Source: Verrucomicrobiota bacterium
GTDB lineage: Bacteria; Verrucomicrobiota; Verrucomicrobiia; Opitutales; Opitutaceae
Direction of reading: 5' to 3'
Length of the DNA: 29,329 nt
Assembly (NCBI GenBank): GCA_023386835.1
Contig: JAEWIY010000131.1
Coordinates: 1 to 29,329 of the forward strand
Positions within the stretch are counted from its first letter, which is position 1. Every line of letters starts with the position of its first letter. Below the pieces are notes generated by a model. The model was given only the letters and a program-made list of their open reading frames with translations. It did not search any database and was not told the DNA's origin. Shown here in pieces: positions 15,766-24,203 of the stretch. Both the position numbers and the translations under genes were made by a program.

Positions 15766-17844
15766 ATGAGACGTGCTTTGTTCTTATGCTGTTCGGCGGG
15801 TTTGATGGCGCTCGCGCCCGGTTTAACGCGAGAGGCCTGGGCGGCCAGACGTCCGCTGGCGGTCGCCGATTTGCTCGCTCTGCGGCGCGTATCGGACCCG
15901 CAATTGTCCCCCGATGGCCGGCAGATTGTTTATGTCGTCACCGAAGTGCTGCTGGAGGAGAACCGCACGCAGGCGGACCTCTGGCTGGTCCCGGTGGACG
16001 GCGGCGCGCCGCGGCAACTGACGGCCACTCCGGCGCATGAGCGGCACCCCCGGTGGTCGCCGGATGGGCGCTGGATCGCGTTCGTGTCGAATCGTAGCGG
16101 CAGCTCCCAGATCTGGCTGCTGCCGGCGGCTGAACCGGGCGAGGCGCGCCAGTTGACGTCGATCGCGACCGAGGCGAATTCGCCGGGATGGTCACCCGAC
16201 GGGCGGCAGTTGGGCTTTATCTCAAAGGTGTTTCCGGCGTATTCGGAAAAACCCTACGCGGAGGCCGACCGGCTCAACCGGGAGCGGCTGGACGCGCAGG
16301 AAAAATCCAAAGTGAAAGTGCGCGTCGCGACCGAGTTGCTGTTTCGGCACTGGAATGAATGGGCGGATGGGCGGCGGCAGCACGTGTTTGTCCTGCCGAT
16401 CGACGAAAACGGGTCAGTCGGTGAACCGCGCAACGTGACTCCCGGCGAGAACGACGCTGTTCCCAATTCCTCCACGTTTGATGGCGGCGGTGAGTTCACC
16501 TTCTCGCCGGACGGTTCCCGGCTGGTCCATGCCGCACCGCCCACGCCCACGCGTATCCAGGCGTGGAGTACGAATTATGACCTGTGGTCCGTTGACCTGC
16601 GGACGGGTGAGCGCGCGCCACTGACGGCCGACAATCCCGCGGCCGACGGGCTGCCCCGGTTTTCGCCGGACGGTCGCTGGCTGGTGTACCGGGCCCAGCG
16701 ACGGCCCGGCTTTGAGGCTGATCGCTGGGAGCTGCGGCTGCTGGATCTCGGCACCGGACAATCGCGTTCGTTGACGGACGCGCTGGACCGCTCGGTCGAC
16801 GAGATCTGCTGGGCACCAGACTCGCAGGATGTCTGGATAACGGTCCAGGAGCACGCGGCGATCGCTGTGTATCGCGTCCCGTTGGCCGGAGGTGAGCCCA
16901 CGCAGGTTGCACGAGGGGGCGTGATCACCAGCCTTCAGGTCGGAGCCGACGGAGCTTTCGTGCACCTGCGGCAGAGCCTGACGCGTCCGCCCGAGGTGGC
17001 GAAGCAGGTGGGCCAGGGCGAGCCGACGTTCCTCACGCGCACCAACGAGGAGCGGCTGGCGGAGCTCGAGTTGCCGACGCCCGAATCTGTCACGGTGACC
17101 GGCGCCGGCGGCGATCCGGTGCAGCTCTGGTTGCTCAAGCCGCCCACGTTTTCCGCCGGGGGCAAGTATCCGCTGGTGTTCTGGGTGCACGGCGGCCCGC
17201 AGGGCGCGTTTCTCGATTCATGGTCGACGCGTTGGAATCCCCAGGTTTGGGCGGCGCAGGGGTATGTGGTGGCGCTGCCGAACCCGCGCGGCAGCACCGG
17301 CTTTGGGCAGACGTTCACCGACCAGATCAGCCGTGATTGGGCCGGGCGCGTGTACCAGGACCTGATGGCAGCGCTCGCCCATGTTGAACAGCTGCCCTAC
17401 GTCGATGTGACGCGGATGGCTGCGGCTGGCGCAAGTTACGGCGGCTACATGATGAACTGGTTCCAGGGGCAGACGGACAAGTTCAGGACCCTCGTCACGC
17501 ACTGCGGCGTGTACAACCTGACCTCGATGTATGGCGCCACGGAGGAGATTTGGTTTCCCGAGTGGGAAGTCGGCATTCCGTGGGAGGAGCAGGATTATGA
17601 GGCGTTTTCGCCGCACCGGCAGGCCGCCCGCTTCCGCACGCCGAATCTGATCATCCACAACGAACTCGATTTCCGGGTGCCGATCGGTGAAGGGCTGCAA
17701 CTGTTCACCGCCCTGCAGCGGCAGGGGGTGCCTTCCCGCCTGGTCATCTTCCCGGACGAAGGCCACTGGGTCCTCAAGCCGCAGAACAGCCAGCGCTGGC
17801 ACGAGGAAATCTTCACCTGGTTAAGAGAGTATCTGCAGCCCTGA
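15766..17844 (+). CDS. Secreted S9 family (prolyl oligopeptidase-like) peptidase
   Basis: 692 aa. Signal peptide ends near AWA-A (residue 26). Residues about 30-430 form a beta-propeller of TolB/WD40-like repeats with recurrent SPDGRQIVYV, SPDGRWIAFVSN and SPDGRWLVYR blades. The C-terminal alpha/beta hydrolase holds the triad: Ser557 in GASYGGYMM, Asp635 in NELDFRVPI and His667 in DEGHWV. This is the acylaminoacyl-peptidase/DPP-IV-like S9C layout and size, releasing short peptides or N-terminal residues. VFWVHGGPQGAF is the oxyanion-region strand. An open frame from 15664 extends upstream, but this ATG starts the signal peptide. It probably works with the S46 enzyme in peptide use. Confidence 0.93.
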   Translation: MRRALFLCCSAGLMALAPGLTREAWAARRPLAVADLLALRRVSDPQLSPDGRQIVYVVTEVLLEENRTQADLWLVPVDGGAPRQLTATPAHERHPRWSPDGRWIAFVSNRSGSSQIWLLPAAEPGEARQLTSIATEANSPGWSPDGRQLGFISKVFPAYSEKPYAEADRLNRERLDAQEKSKVKVRVATELLFRHWNEWADGRRQHVFVLPIDENGSVGEPRNVTPGENDAVPNSSTFDGGGEFTFSPDGSRLVHAAPPTPTRIQAWSTNYDLWSVDLRTGERAPLTADNPAADGLPRFSPDGRWLVYRAQRRPGFEADRWELRLLDLGTGQSRSLTDALDRSVDEICWAPDSQDVWITVQEHAAIAVYRVPLAGGEPTQVARGGVITSLQVGADGAFVHLRQSLTRPPEVAKQVGQGEPTFLTRTNEERLAELELPTPESVTVTGAGGDPVQLWLLKPPTFSAGGKYPLVFWVHGGPQGAFLDSWSTRWNPQVWAAQGYVVALPNPRGSTGFGQTFTDQISRDWAGRVYQDLMAALAHVEQLPYVDVTRMAAAGASYGGYMMNWFQGQTDKFRTLVTHCGVYNLTSMYGATEEIWFPEWEVGIPWEEQDYEAFSPHRQAARFRTPNLIIHNELDFRVPIGEGLQLFTALQRQGVPSRLVIFPDEGHWVLKPQNSQRWHEEIFTWLREYLQP

Positions 17845-17898
17845 TACGGCGGTGGGATCGTGCAGCTGCCCTGCGGTGGCGGGGCAGCTCGGGCGGAA

Positions 17899-18624
17899 TC
17901 AGCGGATCGGAAAGTCGTACGCCGTTTCCGGGTCCGGCTCGTCGCGGAGGGAAAAGTGCCACCACTCCCGCTGGGAGCCCACAAAACCGTGGCGCTCCAT
18001 CATCTCCCGCAGCAGGTCACGATTTCGCCGCTGCTCCGGCGTGAGGTCAGCGAAATCCGGAGCGGCAGCCGGGCCGAAGAAGTCGAAGGGCGTACCCAGG
18101 TCGAGTTCCTCCGCTGGCGTGTTTGCGTGTATCCGGATCAAGGTGACGTCGACGGCGCTGCCGCGGGCGTGGCTGGACTGCAGGTTGAGGTAACCTTGTT
18201 CAAAGAGCTCCGGTTTGCGCAGGCCCGGATGGTGGGTGGCGGCCGTGGTGCTTGGCGCCGGGTCGCGAGCCCAGCGGATGAAGTGCAGGATGGCGCGTTG
18301 CGGACGATAGGCGTCGAAGAGCTTGAGCCCGAGTCCGTGGCGGCCGAGTTCCTCCTGGACCGACCGGAGCGCCTGCGCCGTGGGTGCGTTCGTCAGCGCC
18401 CTTGGCGCCTCGTATCCATCAATCGGTTGTCCCACGAAGTTATCCGCGGTCGCGTAACGCAACTCCACTACCAATCCCGGCACGTACTCCTTCAGGTCCA
18501 CGAAGCCGGACGGCTCGACGTCCCGTGTTGAAACTGACGCTGCCGCCGCACTTTCCGGTGCGGGCGAACGGGCGCCAGCCGGCAAGGCGGCCACGAGGCT
18601 GGTGAGCGCGAGGAGGAGACGCAC
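17899..18624 (-). CDS. ddpX: Exported D-Ala-D-Ala dipeptidase (VanX/DdpX family, M15D)
   Basis: 241 aa from a GTG start. Zinc dipeptidase that cleaves D-alanyl-D-alanine. All key sites are present: Arg107 in FDAYRPQRA, His152 and Asp159 in SSHARGSAVDVTL, Glu220 and His223 in REWWHFSL. The N-terminus (RLLLALTSLVAALPAGARS) is a signal peptide, pointing to the periplasm; VanX itself is cytoplasmic. With no vanH/vanA-type genes nearby, scavenging of peptidoglycan-derived D-Ala-D-Ala is more likely than glycopeptide resistance. The frame continues upstream to 19359 but is antisense to the GH43 gene there and not credible. It is convergent with the S9 peptidase, 54 nt apart. Confidence 0.88.
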   Translation of the reverse strand: MRLLLALTSLVAALPAGARSPAPESAAAASVSTRDVEPSGFVDLKEYVPGLVVELRYATADNFVGQPIDGYEAPRALTNAPTAQALRSVQEELGRHGLGLKLFDAYRPQRAILHFIRWARDPAPSTTAATHHPGLRKPELFEQGYLNLQSSHARGSAVDVTLIRIHANTPAEELDLGTPFDFFGPAAAPDFADLTPEQRRNRDLLREMMERHGFVGSQREWWHFSLRDEPDPETAYDFPIR

Positions 18625-18735
18625 AGAGCGAGCGTCGCCGTGAACCGTGCCTGGCGCAACCTTGCGGGGGCCGGGGGCCTCGCCATCCGGGATCTTCAAA
18701 AACCCTGTAAGACTGCGGTTCGGGCGCGCGGCGCG

Positions 18736-19815
18736 ATGGACCTGCGGGTGTTTTGTTACGAGCAGGGAAGGGTGAGCACCACGGTGTCGCTGCCTTCCTC
18801 CTTGTCCCTGCCTGCATCCGCGCCGGCACCGCGTGAGCGCCGGCGTGCCCGGAACGTGGGTACAGCGGCAGCGCCCGCCGTGCCGGTCTGGAGCAATCCG
18901 CTGCTGCCCGCCGGGCAGGATCCGCAGGTGGCGATGATCGACGGGACGTACTATTACTGTGAGTCGCGCGCCGACGGGATCTTCATCCGAGCCGCGGCCG
19001 ACTTCCGGGACGTGGGGCGTCAGCCTGCTCACTGCGTCTGGGCGCCCGCGCAGCAAGGTCCCGCGTCGCAGAATCTTTGGGCGCCTGAACTGGAGCTGAT
19101 CGACGGCCGGTGCCACATCTATTTCGCGGCCGATGATGGCCACAACGCCAACCACCGGATGTGGGTGCTGGTGGCGGAAGGCCGCAATCCCTTCGGTCCC
19201 TACACGCTGCACGGCCCGCTCGCGACCGATGGTTGGGCGATCGACGGCACGACCTTCGCCGACGAGACGGGCCAGCGTTATTTCGTCTGGTCCGGTTGGC
19301 CGGGCGAGGTCGACGGCCAGCAAAACCTCTACCTCGCCAAGATGGGGTCGCCCACGCAACTAGAGGGGCCGCGCGTCCGGCTGGCGCAGCCGGATCAGCG
19401 TTGGGAGCGGCGCGGACTGCCATTGCTGGAGGGACCCCAGGTTCTGCAGCGAGGCGGGCGCACGTTCATCGTGTATTCAGCAAGTGGATCATGGACGGAG
19501 CATTATTGCCTCGGTCTGCTCGTCTTTCGTGGTGGGGACTTGATGGATCCCGCCGCGTGGGAGAAGGCGGGACGGGTTTTCAGCAAGAACCGGCACGGCT
19601 GGGGCGTCGGTCATTGTGGCTTCACCGTGGCGCCGGATGGCACCGACTGGATGCTTTACCACAGCAAGACGCTTCGGACCGATGGCTGGGATGACCGTGA
19701 AGTGCGGGCGCAACCGTTTATGTGGGACGCGCGGGGCTGGCCGATTTTTGGGGAGCCCCGACCGACCGGACTGATGGCGCCGGGTCGTCCTCTCTCCCGT
19801 CGGCTGGCGGCTTGA
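18736..19815 (+). CDS. Glycoside hydrolase family 43-like protein
   Basis: 359 aa with a five-bladed propeller pattern of GH43 (arabinofuranosidases, xylosidases, arabinanases). Candidate catalytic residues: Asp62 in NPLLPAGQDPQVAMIDGTYY (base), Asp170 in GWAIDGTTFAD (pKa modulator) and Glu232 in LLEGPQVLQRGGR (acid). APELELIDGRCHIYFA and GHCGFTVAPDGTDWMLYHSK are further family strands. The first 50 residues are Ser/Pro/Ala/Arg-rich with no convincing signal peptide, so location is uncertain. Alternative starts are GTG 18640 and GTG 18772. It is divergent from ddpX, and its substrate is likely an arabinose- or xylose-containing polysaccharide or oligosaccharide. Confidence 0.85.
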   Translation: MDLRVFCYEQGRVSTTVSLPSSLSLPASAPAPRERRRARNVGTAAAPAVPVWSNPLLPAGQDPQVAMIDGTYYYCESRADGIFIRAAADFRDVGRQPAHCVWAPAQQGPASQNLWAPELELIDGRCHIYFAADDGHNANHRMWVLVAEGRNPFGPYTLHGPLATDGWAIDGTTFADETGQRYFVWSGWPGEVDGQQNLYLAKMGSPTQLEGPRVRLAQPDQRWERRGLPLLEGPQVLQRGGRTFIVYSASGSWTEHYCLGLLVFRGGDLMDPAAWEKAGRVFSKNRHGWGVGHCGFTVAPDGTDWMLYHSKTLRTDGWDDREVRAQPFMWDARGWPIFGEPRPTGLMAPGRPLSRRLAA

Positions 19816-19838
19816 CGCGGCTGACCTCGCGTGACGGT

Positions 19839-20312
19839 TCAGCTGTTTCCGCGCGCCAGCTGCTCCTGCAGGCGTTCGAGGAAGGGGCGCTGGCCGGCGT
19901 TCATTTTGTCTCGCGCCATTTCGAGCGGAAACCATTCCGCCCGATCCACCTCCGGGTAAGTCATCAGCCGTCCGCTTCGCGGCGGCCATTCAAGCTCGAA
20001 GGTGTTGCTCACGAGTTTCGACGGATCCCAGTCTCCGGCGCACGCCCACGCGAGGACGCGTTTGCCACCGGGTTGGCGAATTTCGCCGAGGGAAACAAAA
20101 GGACCCTCCGCCACCAGTCCGGTCTCCTCCGTCAATTCGCGCTGGGCGGCGACCAGCGGATCTTCCTCCGTGGCCACCTCGCCCTTGGGGAGGGTCCAGG
20201 CTCCGAGATCTTTCCGCGTCCAGAATGGGCCGCCGGGATGCACCAGCAGAACCTCGCAGGTGTCGCCACGCAGTCGATACAGCAGGAGTCCGGCGCTGAT
20301 CGGGCGGGGCAT
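19839..20312 (-). CDS. Nudix hydrolase
   Basis: 157 aa. The Nudix box GX5EX7REUXEEXGU is complete: GEVATEEDPLVAAQREL then TEETGL, residues 44-66, with Glu59, Glu62 and Glu63 as metal ligands. The start SAGLLLYRLRGDTCEVLLVHPGGPFW and LGAWTLPKGE resemble the NTP-pyrophosphohydrolase subgroup related to MutT and diadenosine polyphosphatases; the true nucleotide substrate cannot be read from sequence. Cytoplasmic. It begins 12 nt after the hybrid histidine kinase stop codon on the same strand, so they are probably co-transcribed. It is convergent with GH43, 23 nt apart. Confidence 0.92.
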   Translation of the reverse strand: MPRPISAGLLLYRLRGDTCEVLLVHPGGPFWTRKDLGAWTLPKGEVATEEDPLVAAQRELTEETGLVAEGPFVSLGEIRQPGGKRVLAWACAGDWDPSKLVSNTFELEWPPRSGRLMTYPEVDRAEWFPLEMARDKMNAGQRPFLERLQEQLARGNS

Positions 20313-20324
20313 CGTGGGCAGTGT

Positions 20325-22703
20325 TTAGTTGTTCCGCGATGCGGAGCTAGGCGTCGTCTCGCTGCGGAACCGCGTCAGGACGTGTTCGATCGCGCCAATC
20401 GTCAGCGGCTTCGTGAGATGGTCGCGAAAGCCTGCCGCTCGGGAACGGGCGAAGTCGGCGTCGGTGCCGTAACCGCTGATCGCGACCCCAAAGAGCGTCG
20501 GTTGGCGCGCTCGCAGTCGTTGCATCAACGCGCAACCGTCCCCATCGGGCAACCCGAGGTCGGAGATCAGCAGGTCAAACGTGGCTGATTCCGCCTGTGC
20601 TTCCGCGTCGGTCAGGGTGGCGGCCGTGGTCACGCGGTAACCCCGGCGCTCGAGCAAGGTGCGTAGCGTCAGCAGCGTGGCGGCGTGGTCATCGACCAGT
20701 AGGACCCGGGCTTGAGTCGGGTGAGGCAGCGGCAGCGTGGGCGCCACTGCTTCGGCGGGAGCAGGCGGCGGCGAGGACGTGGCGGGGGCGACGGGCAGCC
20801 GAATGACGATGCAGGTGCCCTGGCCGCGGCCGCGGCTTTCCGCGTGGATGTGTCCCTCGTGTCGTTCAACCAGGGTGCGGCTGATCGCGAGGCCGACACC
20901 GAGTCCGCCGAAGGCGTGACCACTGCGACCGGCGTGTTGTCCCTGAACGAAGGGCTGAAACGCGTTCGCCAGCTCTTCCTCCGTCATGCCGATGCCGCTG
21001 TCGCACACACGCACCTCAATCTCACGATCATGATTCACGTTGCGCGAGAGGATCCGGATGGAGCCCCCGGCCGGCGTGAACTTGACGGCATTCTTGAGCA
21101 CATTCCAGACGACCTGCCGGAGCCGAACCGGATCGCCGGAGATCGAGGCGACGGGCGCGTTGAGTTCGTAGCCGACCCGCAGATGGCGGGCGCCGATGTC
21201 TTCTTCCACTGCGGTGGCGGCGTCGCGAATCGTCGCGTGCAGGTCCAGCGGTCGTCGCTCCAGCGTGGTTTTGCCGAGGACGATCCGGTTGAGGTCGAGC
21301 AGGTCGTCAATCAGCCGCGCTTCGAGGGCGACGTTGCTGGCAATCATCTGAAACTGCATGCGCACGAGCTCGGGCAGGGCACGGTCATTCGCCGCTTCGC
21401 TCGCCACGAGGAGCACGGGATTGAGCGGCGTGCGCAGCTCGTGTGAGAGCATGGCGAGGAAATCGTCCTTGGCCCGGTTCGCGGCGACCGCGGCGTCGCG
21501 CGCGGCCTCCAGGGCCTGATCTGTCTGCTTCCGTTCCGTGATGTCCATCACCACTCCGAGGACGCGCCGGGCACGGCCTGACGCGTCATAGTCGGCACGG
21601 CCGCGGTCCGAGATCCAGCAGAGCGAACCGTCACCGCGTCGAACCCGGTATTCGTTGATGAACAACGTGTGATCGCGGACGGCGGTTTCCATCCGCGCCA
21701 GCGTGCCCGCCCGATCTTCGGGCTCAATCAGCGCCAGCGAGGCCTCGCGTGTGCCGCCAAAAGTCTCGATCCCGTAGAGACGGTAGATCTCGGGTGACCA
21801 GGTAATGACGTCGGTCTCGAGATCCCACGCCCAGACGCCCATGCCGGCGCCAGAAAGTGCAAGTTCCAGGCTTTGCTGGCTGTCGCGCAGTGCTCGTTGC
21901 GCCTGCCATAACGAATGGATCTCCGTCGCCGTCCCAAACCAGCGGAGAACCTGGCCTGAATCGTCGCGCATCGGCACCGCCCGGCTCAGGTGCCATCGAA
22001 ACGTGCCGTCGGTCATCGCCACACGGTGCTCGATCTCGTAGGTCTGGCCCCTCGCACGCGCGTCGGCCCAGGCCTTCGTCGTGGCGGCCACATCGTCCGG
22101 GTGGAGAACAGGTTGCCAATCCCAGTGGCCGTCGGGGCGACGCTGAAAACCGGCGTAGAGAGCGACGCGCGAGTTGTAGTAGTCGACTTCACCCTCTCCA
22201 TTGGCTGTCCAGACGAGTTGCGGCATCGCGTCGGCGAGTGACTGGGCCCGGATGCGCATCAGCTCCAGCGTCTTCTCGGTCCGACCGAGCTCACGGCGAC
22301 TTTGCTCGGCGCGGCCGCGCGCCCGGTGGCGGGCTTCCACAGCGGCGATGACACATCCGCCCGCCAGCAAATAGGAGATCAACACGGCCCAGTCTGGCAT
22401 GTTGGTGGGCAGCACCCGCCCCATCGGCTCCAGGAAGCGCCATGATGCGACGAGTCCGCTGGTCGCCAGTGCCAGTAAACCCGGACCGAGACGCCCAAAC
22501 CACGTCGCCGCAGCCAGGGCCGGATAGAAGAAAACGAACGGGATAAACGACGTTCCCCAAATGGGTTCGAACGAGATCCGCAAGGCCGCCGCGAGAATCG
22601 TGAACAGGAGTGCGACGGTGTAGCGGACCGGCCATGACCGGTTCAGCTGCGCCGGAGGATCCGCAGGCGGAGGAGTGGAACGATCCGGAATGGCGATCGG
22701 CAT
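20325..22703 (-). CDS. Hybrid PAS sensor histidine kinase with C-terminal receiver
   Basis: 792 aa. Domains in order: N-terminal membrane region (residues 28-125, four helices, DUF4118/KdpD-like, with PFVFFYPALAAATWFGRLGP), PAS (about 155-265, PAS_3 type, VLHPDDV), PAS (275-392, LYGIETFGG, ending DITERKQ), HisKA with His421 in MLSHELRTPLNP, HATPase (N box Asn538 in NVLKNAVKFTP; DSGIGM; FQPFVQG; GLGVGLAISR), a Pro/Ala linker (638-662) and a receiver (Asp671/672, Asp715 in ISDLGLPDGDG, Ser743, Lys765). No output domain, so the phosphate may go to a separate Hpt or response regulator. The signal is unknown. The start ATG follows a poor, unconserved upstream extension. Confidence 0.93.
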   Translation of the reverse strand: MPIAIPDRSTPPPADPPAQLNRSWPVRYTVALLFTILAAALRISFEPIWGTSFIPFVFFYPALAAATWFGRLGPGLLALATSGLVASWRFLEPMGRVLPTNMPDWAVLISYLLAGGCVIAAVEARHRARGRAEQSRRELGRTEKTLELMRIRAQSLADAMPQLVWTANGEGEVDYYNSRVALYAGFQRRPDGHWDWQPVLHPDDVAATTKAWADARARGQTYEIEHRVAMTDGTFRWHLSRAVPMRDDSGQVLRWFGTATEIHSLWQAQRALRDSQQSLELALSGAGMGVWAWDLETDVITWSPEIYRLYGIETFGGTREASLALIEPEDRAGTLARMETAVRDHTLFINEYRVRRGDGSLCWISDRGRADYDASGRARRVLGVVMDITERKQTDQALEAARDAAVAANRAKDDFLAMLSHELRTPLNPVLLVASEAANDRALPELVRMQFQMIASNVALEARLIDDLLDLNRIVLGKTTLERRPLDLHATIRDAATAVEEDIGARHLRVGYELNAPVASISGDPVRLRQVVWNVLKNAVKFTPAGGSIRILSRNVNHDREIEVRVCDSGIGMTEEELANAFQPFVQGQHAGRSGHAFGGLGVGLAISRTLVERHEGHIHAESRGRGQGTCIVIRLPVAPATSSPPPAPAEAVAPTLPLPHPTQARVLLVDDHAATLLTLRTLLERRGYRVTTAATLTDAEAQAESATFDLLISDLGLPDGDGCALMQRLRARQPTLFGVAISGYGTDADFARSRAAGFRDHLTKPLTIGAIEHVLTRFRSETTPSSASRNN

Positions 22704-22761
22704 CAGGATGGGCGCACTAGACTGGAGAGACAGCGCACGACAACCGCACGCATCATTTGTG

Positions 22762-22817
22762 GGGAAACTGACGCTGTGTGCTCTCCGGCCGTTTCCCGGG
22801 TGATGCGTTTTCCCGGG
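22762..22817. repeat. Inverted and direct GTTTCCC repeats between the kinase and the unknown cluster
   Basis: GGGAAAC (22762-22768) and GTTTCCC (22791-22797) form a 7-bp inverted repeat; TTTCCCGGG recurs in direct orientation at 22792-22800 and 22809-22817, 17 bp apart. They lie in the 211-nt divergent region between the kinase and the first unknown gene, just upstream of the conserved element. They may be regulator sites. Confidence 0.4.
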
Positions 22818-22872
22818 CCGAATGGCTAACGCCGGCCGGCCCATGCCGCTTTGCCCCGTGATCTGCTACCGT
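22813..22872 (+). promoter_or_regulatory. Conserved upstream element, copy 1
   Basis: A 36-nt block (22813-22848, beginning CCGGGCC and containing GCCGGCCCAT) is 30/36 identical to 26198-26233. After a less similar 14-nt spacer, both copies have CTGYTAYCGT at exactly the same offset (here 22863-22872, CTGCTACCGT). This looks like a promoter with an upstream activator or -35 region. It precedes the ATG at 22915 by 42 nt. Confidence 0.6.
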
Positions 22873-22914
22873 TTCGTCCGCCGCGACTCCTGCCGGGCTG
22901 CGCGCGACCGCCTC

Positions 22915-24168
22915 ATGCACACCCAACCCCACCTCTCCCGCCTTTTCCGTTTCCTGCCCGCCATCGGCTTGTTGCTGGCGGGCGTCGTTCAACCCCTCGC
23001 CGCCATGTCTCCCTCCGCTCAATTTACCCCTGTCGAAGTGCCCGCTCGTGTGGCCGATCTCGCGTTCAGCTACCTGCGCGCCGCCGATTTTAATGCGGTC
23101 ACGTTGCCCGACGAGATGCCCGATTTCGAGGATCCCACGCGCTTCGTGCCGCTGCAGATCGTCATGGCCAGTTATGGCGCGGTGTTGTTCACCGTCGGCG
23201 CTCGTCCCGCCTACGGCGACGGCACCGTGGAGGACTGGGTTGACTACCTGGCGCGGGAAAACGGGATGAGCGTCGAATCGGTGCAGCCCACCGTGCTCGG
23301 CGGACTGCCCGCGCTCCAGATGGAGGCCCGCCAGGAGAGCGAAATGGGCCGCATGCGCATTCGCACCGTCCTGCTCGAGGACGGCACCCGGATGCTCAAC
23401 CTCTCGATCATGGCGCCTGAGGCGCTGTGGGCGAGCGTCGAGCCGACGCTTCAGTTCATGCTGCGCTCCTTCCGGCTCGCCGAGCCTCGTGGCACCTCCG
23501 TTGCCCTGACCCGTGCCGCTGCAACCCCGGCGGAAGAAGCGCCGGCCGAAAATTCGTCAACGGAGGCTGACCCGGCCGAGGCCGCGGCTCCGTCCGACGG
23601 CCCCACCGCGGAGGCGCTGGCCCTGGCCACCGATGCGACGTCGTTCGATCCGGAGGAGCCCTACAATGTGCGGCTCCGCGAGGCGGGCGTCGGTTTTACT
23701 CCGCGGGTGCTGCAGGTGAATTCAGACGAGCACTACGCCGTGCTCGGCGCCGGCGCGGTCGCGGCGACCGTGCAGGTGCCGTTTGGCTGGCATGTCATCG
23801 ACGACGGCCGCCGCACCCTCGTGTTTGATCATGAAGGCCGCATCCAGGTGAACCTCGATCTCCGGAACGATGGGGGCGACCACGACGCCTTGCTGGAGCG
23901 GTTGCAGAACCAGGCCGTGCTGGACCAGCCGGACATCGAGCCTCAGGCGATGGAGTTTGCCGCGGATCTGCCGGGCCTGTTGCTGCGGAACTACCGCGAC
24001 GGTGACGACGTGCTGGTGCAGGCGTTCGTGCTGCGCCGGGTGCGGGAGGACGGCTACGTCCATGTCGCCCGCGTGACCGCCGCTCCCGAGGACATGACCC
24101 GCGCGATGAGCCTGGCGAAATGGGTGCTCCGCAGCCTGCAGGTTGAAGTGACGGTCGCCAGCCACTGA
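22915..24168 (+). CDS. Exported two-domain protein of unknown function (cluster gene A)
   Basis: 417 aa. Signal peptide with hydrophobic core LPAIGLLLAGVVQPLAA (residues 14-30). Two similar-looking alpha+beta halves, about 35-190 and 275-412, are joined by an Ala/Pro/Glu linker (200-235, TPAEEAPAENSSTEADPAEA). Each half ends in a helix with the same pattern, FMLRSFRL and WVLRSLQV. The shape (strands, VPFGWHVIDDGRRTLVFD, C-terminal helix) recalls PsbP/DcrB-like folds, which is only an inference. No catalytic motif. It is the first gene of the cluster, 35 nt before gene B, and probably periplasmic or a lipid-free envelope protein. It has no Cys after the signal peptide, so it is not a lipoprotein. 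Confidence 0.75.
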   Translation: MHTQPHLSRLFRFLPAIGLLLAGVVQPLAAMSPSAQFTPVEVPARVADLAFSYLRAADFNAVTLPDEMPDFEDPTRFVPLQIVMASYGAVLFTVGARPAYGDGTVEDWVDYLARENGMSVESVQPTVLGGLPALQMEARQESEMGRMRIRTVLLEDGTRMLNLSIMAPEALWASVEPTLQFMLRSFRLAEPRGTSVALTRAAATPAEEAPAENSSTEADPAEAAAPSDGPTAEALALATDATSFDPEEPYNVRLREAGVGFTPRVLQVNSDEHYAVLGAGAVAATVQVPFGWHVIDDGRRTLVFDHEGRIQVNLDLRNDGGDHDALLERLQNQAVLDQPDIEPQAMEFAADLPGLLLRNYRDGDDVLVQAFVLRRVREDGYVHVARVTAAPEDMTRAMSLAKWVLRSLQVEVTVASH

Positions 24169-24203
24169 GCGCGATTCGACGTCAACCCTCTGCCGAAACC
24201 GCC

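Noticed and set aside
18625..19359. N-terminal extension of the D-Ala-D-Ala dipeptidase opposite the GH43 gene.
   Set aside because: No resemblance to M15 proteins, antisense to a well-supported GH43, and the signal peptide begins at 18624.
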